Shown here: piece by piece, positions 59,085 to 64,000 of the stretch
Layout: each line of letters begins with the position of its first letter
How positions within the stretch are numbered: position 1 is the first letter of the stretch
Origin: Aporrectodea caliginosa
Taxonomy: Eukaryota; Annelida; Clitellata; Crassiclitellata; Lumbricidae
Assembly: GCA_020284085.1 (NCBI GenBank)
Contig: JACEVL010000481.1
Span: 775,001 to 839,000 of the forward strand
Length of the DNA: 64,000 nucleotides
Direction of reading: 5' to 3'
Notes under the pieces: generated by a model
What the model was told of the DNA's origin: nothing
Database searches by the model: none
What the model saw: the letters and a program-made list of their open reading frames with translations, nothing else
Position numbers and translations under genes: made by a program

Positions 59085-59640
59085 ACTGAACGACTACTAG
59101 ACGACTACTGTAACTTCTAACTACAATGTAAACCTCTCACATTTTCGGGGGATATCGCCGTCGAACATTCACAGTCTTCGTTTCCCAGGTGATTTCTCCA
59201 TATCGAAGAGAAACTGTCAAACGATCTACAAGACGACTCAGTATAGTATGCACCTCAGCTGCTCAGCTTCGTCGTCGTCGTCGCAGTGCAGCTATCCACG
59301 AGAAGTTTCGACTCCTACTGCGGAAAGCAGCCTCCTCGCCGAGGAACCCTGGGCATCGGTGGCCATATTGTGCGACCTCTAGCGGCTGCGGCGGCGGCGG
59401 CGGTGGCCGAGGCCCCGATTTAGTGCGGTCTATGGTCGCGAATAATATGACCGGCGGCGGCGGCGATTCGACGCCTGCGCCGCCGCGTGCAGCGCCGCCT
59501 TGCGTCTGACGGACCCACCAACCGACCGACCAACGGACCACGGACGGACAGAGCGACGGAGCGACGGACAGACACTGCGTCGCTTGGAAAATCCATTCTG
59601 CGCCGAGCGTCGTCCACTGTGCTATTAGCGCCGGGTTAGC
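59085..59640 (-). promoter_or_regulatory. CpG-rich upstream region of the two-pass protein gene
   Basis: The stretch just upstream of ATG 59084 is unusually CpG-rich for the window, including (CGG)n-like runs at 59385-59410 and 59451-59468. It probably covers the 5' untranslated region and promoter. A TATA box was not seen. ATATGGCCACC on the - strand near 59362 resembles a YY1 site. The transcription start is unknown. Confidence 0.5.
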
Positions 59641-59730
59641 CAGAGGGACGGAGGCAGGGAGGCAGAGAAAGAGAGGAGAAGGAAGGGTGAGGGAGGAGGA
59701 GGAGAAGGAGCAGAAGGAGGAGATGGAAGA

Positions 59731-59746
59731 GGGTGGGAGGGAGGGG
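59731..59746 (+). promoter_or_regulatory. G-quadruplex motif
   Basis: GGGTGGGAGGGAGGGG has four G runs with single-base loops. It lies in a purine-rich stretch (59640-59770) about 650 bp upstream of the - strand gene start, on the template strand of that gene. Confidence 0.75.
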
Positions 59747-59984
59747 CGAATGGAGATTGGAAATGGATGGGTGGTCGTCGCGCCAATTCTCTTTGTACGA
59801 CGGTGGCACCGGTCGAGGCGGATCCAGTAAATATACATCGACGCCGACGTCAGTTGATAGAGGCAGACAGACAGGCAGACATTCACCCAGACATACACAT
59901 GCAGACATACACACAAGCACAGGCATACATCATAATAGATGAGCTTAGAGAAGACGACGAAATTGCTGTATGTGAGAGTCTATC

Positions 59985-60140
59985 TGTGTGTGCGCTTGTG
60001 TGGGTGTGTGTTTGTTTGTTTGTTTGTGTTTGTGTGTGTCTGTATGTCAAGACACTGTAGCGCCTGCAGTACCTCTCAGAGGCGACTGTGTATGTTTGCT
60101 GTGTCTTTGTGTCTGTTTGCATGTCTGTGTTTGCCTTCAT
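59985..60140. repeat. GTGTGTTT/GTCTGTTT-rich low-complexity region
   Basis: TGTTTGTTTGTTTG and GTGTCTGTTTGC units, non-coding. Confidence 0.7.
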
Positions 60141-60584
60141 AGATGTCCATGTGTAGGTCTATGTGTGTGTTCGTCTGCTGTGGCAGTCCAATTGAGAGAG
60201 ACAGACTTCTCCTGCTGCCTTGTTTTGGCGCCACGCTAAACAAAGCAGCAAAGAATACGACTGGCACAAGTGGAAGAAAGACAGACAAGGAGAATGCATG
60301 GAGACAGAGAGAGACAGACAGTTAGAGAGAGGCAGACAGCTAGGGAGGCTGACACGGAGGCTGCATCGCCTGTTCTGTATTCAAGGCTGCGATGAATCAA
60401 TTATCGACAAGCACAGTTATAGATATAACGATAGACAGACTATTGGCACGACAGTCCTTTTTGCGTCTGTCCGTCTATCTGTCTCTGTGTCTGTCACTCT
60501 GTATCTGGCTGCGTCTGTCTCACCGTTTCTTTCTTGATTACGTGAAATGTTTTCTTAAGTAATCAACCTATCCCATGATCTATC

Positions 60585-60915
60585 CTATCCTTTCCTATCA
60601 TATCATATCATATCATATCATATTATCATATCATATCATATCATATCTTATCATATCATATCATATCCTATATCAATCATATCCTATCATCCTATCATAT
60701 CATATGTATCATATGTATCATATCACTATAATATATATCATATCAAAGTGCCTCATAAAATATCTATCATATCATTTCCCATCCTTTCATATCATATGCC
60801 ATCGGGAACCCGGTGTAGCATATCATATCCTATCCTATCATATATTATCGGAATATTATATTCCATCATACATTCGCCCCAGCCTTATCCCATTTCATCG
60901 TATCCTACCATTCCT
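60585..60915. repeat. (ATATC)n degenerate pentanucleotide repeat
   Basis: TATCATATCATATC units with CCTATCC variants, decaying to the right. Confidence 0.9.
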
Positions 60916-61005
60916 TGTCGGGAGCCTATCCTGCTTCGTGTGCTGCTGTTTGTCAAGGCGCCCTTGTAGCGGCATGTGCTGTGTTACGGCGCCATATAAT
61001 TTGTC

Positions 61006-61007
<2 letters not shown>

Positions 61008-61097
<90 letters not shown>

Positions 61098-61112
61098 CAC
61101 CATTATTATTAT
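61008..61112. repeat. (ATT)n microsatellite
   Basis: About 100 bp of ATT. Confidence 0.97.
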
Positions 61113-61135
61113 TTTAAAATCAGAGTTCTAGCCTT

Positions 61136-61335
61136 CTAGGGTCCCATTGTGCCAAGGCATGCGACAGCGTTGAACCGCTGGACCGTAACAGAAAGTTTTT
61201 GAAACAGGAAGGTTTCTTGTTGATCTTCTGTTGTTCTGGTCAACCGTCTGCCGAGTTCCTTGATGAAAGCCAGGCCTTCCTGGTCCAAAGGTCCCATCGT
61301 CTCTATTGCTATTGGGGTAAAAATGTATCTTATTT
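61136..61335 (-). mobile_element. Retrotransposon RT C-terminal fragment, group D
   Basis: The - strand reads FTPIAIETMGPLDQEGLAFI then KELGRRLTRTTEDQQETFLF and QKLSVTVQRFNAVACLG. The pattern P-(I/L)-A-x-E-T-x-G...ELGRR...QRLSxxxQRxNAxxxLGT is a well-known ending of some retrotransposon polymerase proteins. It is bounded on both sides by ATT arrays; the left one may be its expanded tail. Confidence 0.72.
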
Positions 61336-61452
<117 letters not shown>

Positions 61453-61755
61453 TATTCGTGCCTCTCCGGTTTATCCTAGCCTATCCTATAGTCAATTGCA
61501 TAATTTTTAATGTCACTGGTGTTGCCATGTCTTTCTTCTCGTCTTCTCTTTCTTCGGACATCCTCCATTGTCTCTCCTCCATTGTCTCTCTATTGTATGT
61601 ATGTCTCTTCTTTATTTTCGCATGTAATTTCATCGCTCAGCCTTTCTCATTTCGGGCCACCCGCCCTTCAATCTCCTCTCCTCTTCAATACAGTCGCATC
61701 TCAAGTTTTCGACCCCTCTCATCTCCATGTGAATCATTTCCTCCCTTCTTATATG

Positions 61756-61757
<2 letters not shown>

Positions 61758-61793
<36 letters not shown>
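61758..61793. repeat. (AT)n microsatellite
   Basis: Pure AT run. Confidence 0.95.
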
Positions 61794-61794
<1 letters not shown>

Positions 61795-61907
61795 CGTCTT
61801 TATCTCAACCCATCTCAGCAATTCTCAACCCATTGCAACCCATTGTTTCGCATTTCAACCTTTCATTTACACGCAAAAGCTCGTCTGTGTGCGTCTGTAT
61901 GCGTTAG

Positions 61908-62213
61908 TTCTCTCTCTCTCTCTCTCTCTCTCTCAACTCCCCTTCTCCCTGAACTCTCTCTCTCATTCCTCACCAACTTTCGATAGATCTCATCTCAACC
62001 CAGCTCAGCAATTCTCAACCCTGTCAACTCTGTTTCTCTGTCTTTCACGCAAGAGCTCTGTCTCTGTGCGTCTCTCTCTCTCTCTCTCTGTCTCTCTCAC
62101 TCTCTCTCTCTCTCTCTGTCTGTCTGTCTCCCACTCTGTCTGTCTGTCTTCTCTCCCTCTCTGTCTCTGTCTCTCTGTCTCTCTCTCTCTGTCTCTCTCT
62201 CTGCCTGTCTCTG

Positions 62214-62247
<34 letters not shown>

Positions 62248-62278
62248 TCTCTCTGTCTCTGTCTGTGTGTGTGTGTCT

Positions 62279-62320
<42 letters not shown>

Positions 62321-62322
62321 TC
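61908..62322. repeat. (CT)n, (CTGT)n and (GT)n compound repeat
   Basis: CT runs, CTCTGT units and a final GT run at 62264-62320. TTTCATTTACACGCAAAAGC (61861) and CTTTCACGCAAGAGC (62042) with CATCTCAACCCA...CTCAGCAATTCTCAACCC (61800 and 61990) show a duplicated segment of about 180 bp. Confidence 0.9.
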
Positions 62323-62854
62323 ACACGGTAAGTCCGCCCTTGTAATTACGGGCAGTTTTTCATTATCGTCACTGACAGCCCGGTCAGCGGTGCTTATTCG
62401 GTGGCTGGACGTCCTGGGATACAACAGCAGCAGATGACGAGACAGGGCTGCAAATCACGGACCCAGCTGTTATTCTGCAACCGCCCAGCAGCAGCATCTC
62501 CGAGTTTTATGCGGTCCGTATAAATACCGCCATCTTTTCCACTGCGACTCGGCTCTGCCGCTCGATAAAGAGAAAATGACATCGGACCGGAGAGTTAAGA
62601 CGCAGAATCCTAGTCAGAAATTCAGGATCACAAATAATGGCTAGATTCTGGGCTCAGGTTTATCTAAGCATGTACACATTTATTACAGCTATAATACAGA
62701 TACGATTGAGCCAGGTCAAACTTGATCTCATTTTAGATACAAATAGGCCACTTACTCTGTTTACCTCCAAATGTACTGATTTATAACAGTCAGATATAGT
62801 TTTATGTGCAGCATACTTGCATGCATCCGCACATAAGCATGTGCTTGCATACAT

Positions 62855-62860
62855 ACACGC

Positions 62861-62893
<33 letters not shown>

Positions 62894-62929
62894 CATACAC
62901 GCATATATACATACATACATACATACATA

Positions 62930-62960
<31 letters not shown>

Positions 62961-63012
62961 CATACATACATACATACATACATACATACATACATACATA
63001 CATACATACAGC
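62855..63012. repeat. (CATA)n microsatellite
   Basis: About 155 bp with CGCATATATA and TATTA interruptions. Confidence 0.95.
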
Positions 63013-63331
63013 CATACAGGTTAACATACATATAAGACACGCAGGGTTGGCTATAAGCATACATACTCAGTAATAAGCATCATGTCGTATCAGGCAATTA
63101 AGATAATATGGTCATGTCATGGGGCTTAAATTGTTAAATGCCTCACCTGGTCCTCATCCGCTTTGAGATTCCCCATGGTCTGCGTAATGGTGAAGATTAG
63201 GACTAGTGTTCTGAGTCTTGGCAAAACTTATTGAGTTAGTTTACCCGAGATAGGCCTAAATGTAATCCCTGCGAACAAAATAATGTTAACTACAATATTA
63301 TTATTAACAATATTACATTACGCAATATACG

Positions 63332-63375
<44 letters not shown>

Positions 63376-63376
63376 A
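63332..63376. repeat. (ATT)n microsatellite
   Basis: 14-15 ATT units. Confidence 0.95.
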
Positions 63377-63589
63377 TTAGTATTATTATTACTGTAATGA
63401 TTGTGAAAGTTTTTAATGCGCATAAAGCTACACAGAAAAGGGGCGGAAATCGAATGGTTAGTCAGTCGCCAGCATGTTCCATTAGACATCCAATGTTTGA
63501 GGGCGAATAAGAAATGCTTAGGCCTACAAGAATTGGCTATAAAAATAAAATGTCGAGTTACATTACCTAACGTAACGTCCATCTTTGTA

Positions 63590-63870
63590 CAGCATGTAAT
63601 AGTCCCAAAGACCAACAACTCAGTCGAGGGTTGGCATCGCGCATTTCGTCAACTTCTTGGTGCCTACCACCCTACAATCTGGAAGTACATTACATTACAG
63701 GGCTTAAGTGCACTAAAAATGGAATAATTTGTAGCTGGACAACTTCCGCCTGCAGGAAACAAGAAAATGGCATGCGACCTTTTGCTGTTCGCCCTTTTAA
63801 ACATGCGCCCGTTTGATTGCGCCCTTTTGATTGAGCCCTTTTAATTTGCGCCCCTTTGATAGTAAACCCA
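63590..63870 (+). mobile_element. MULE remnant: transposase C-terminal motif and repeat-bearing end
   Basis: 63608-63707 encode KTNNSVEGWHRAFRQLLGA then YHPTIWKYI, the conserved ending of animal MULE-type transposases (TNN-x-VEGWH...HPxIWKFI). About 80 bp later (63787-63860) come five units of 14-15 bp, TGCGCCCTTTTGATT and variants, similar in size and design to the end arrays of foldback elements 2 and 3. The left end and the catalytic part are missing, so the copy is truncated. Confidence 0.68.
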
Positions 63871-64000
63871 ATAAATGGCATTCTAGCTCGTTGCTGGCTT
63901 TGCGATATCCAATCTTACTACACCGTGTGCGATTCTCTGTTTTCGCCAGAGCTGCTCCTCATTTCGGGAGACAAATGACGTCCACGGTTCTGCGTCGTTC
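63871..64000. other. No gene recognised
   Basis: Window end; moderately CpG-rich sequence without a nameable product. Confidence 0.4.

Noticed and set aside
59263..59916. 217-codon - strand frame upstream of the two-pass membrane protein gene
   Set aside because: Low-complexity Pro/Ser composition over CpG-rich and GA-rich DNA; likely promoter and 5' region.

Overview
The window looks like a repeat-rich stretch of invertebrate animal nuclear DNA. The signs are spliced genes with long introns, tRNA-derived SINEs, many 3' ends of non-LTR retrotransposons (LINEs), hAT and Mutator-like (MULE) DNA transposons, and very many microsatellites and minisatellites. There is no operon structure, bacterial gene, phage gene or CRISPR array. 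I could not fix the taxon from sequence alone; a marine invertebrate is a guess.

Two host genes can be supported. (1) A small two-exon gene on the + strand (13157-13280 joined to 15096-15265) encodes a 97-residue CD225/dispanin-type two-helix membrane protein. It is too fragmented to stand out as an open reading frame. Its only coding intron holds a hAT MITE, a LINE fragment and, abutting exon 2, a 36-40 bp minisatellite in which every unit carries a copy of the 3' splice site plus the first bases of exon 2. (2) An uninterrupted 400-codon frame on the - strand (59084-57882) encodes a protein with a long Ser/Arg-rich disordered N-terminus, two closely spaced transmembrane helices and a short cytoplasmic tail. 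It lies next to a CpG-rich region with a G-quadruplex motif.

The rest is mobile and satellite DNA. Three foldback-type elements (336-947, 4442-5445, 20872-21741) have long terminal inverted repeats that are themselves tandem arrays of short units. One of them encloses a broken FLYWCH zinc-finger ORF. One has a perfect 9-bp target duplication and splits a recognisable LINE reverse transcriptase relic. A fourth array at 63787-63860 sits beside the C-terminal end of a MULE transposase. In the three clearest cases the array unit is 14-15 bp with an A-rich CAAAA core. Six hAT-type MITEs were delimited by 8-bp target duplications and CAG-type tips, three of the duplications being perfect. Two SINE families and at least four groups of LINE 3' ends are present. 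One SINE shares its 3' tail with one of the LINE families, which implies mobilisation by that LINE.

Layout: 0-11 kb repeats and foldback elements 1 and 2; 11.5-16.4 kb CD225 gene with its nested intron insertions; 17-22 kb SINEs, a hAT MITE, foldback element 3 inside a LINE relic; 22-41 kb LINE tails, a 180-bp-arm inverted repeat, CT arrays, hAT MITEs, SINE B; 41.4-43 kb degraded LINE endonuclease-RT; 44-52 kb minisatellites and purine tracts; 53-57 kb hAT MITE, SINE B, LINE 3' end; 57.9-59.8 kb two-pass membrane protein gene and its upstream region; 60-64 kb microsatellites, a LINE fragment and a MULE remnant.
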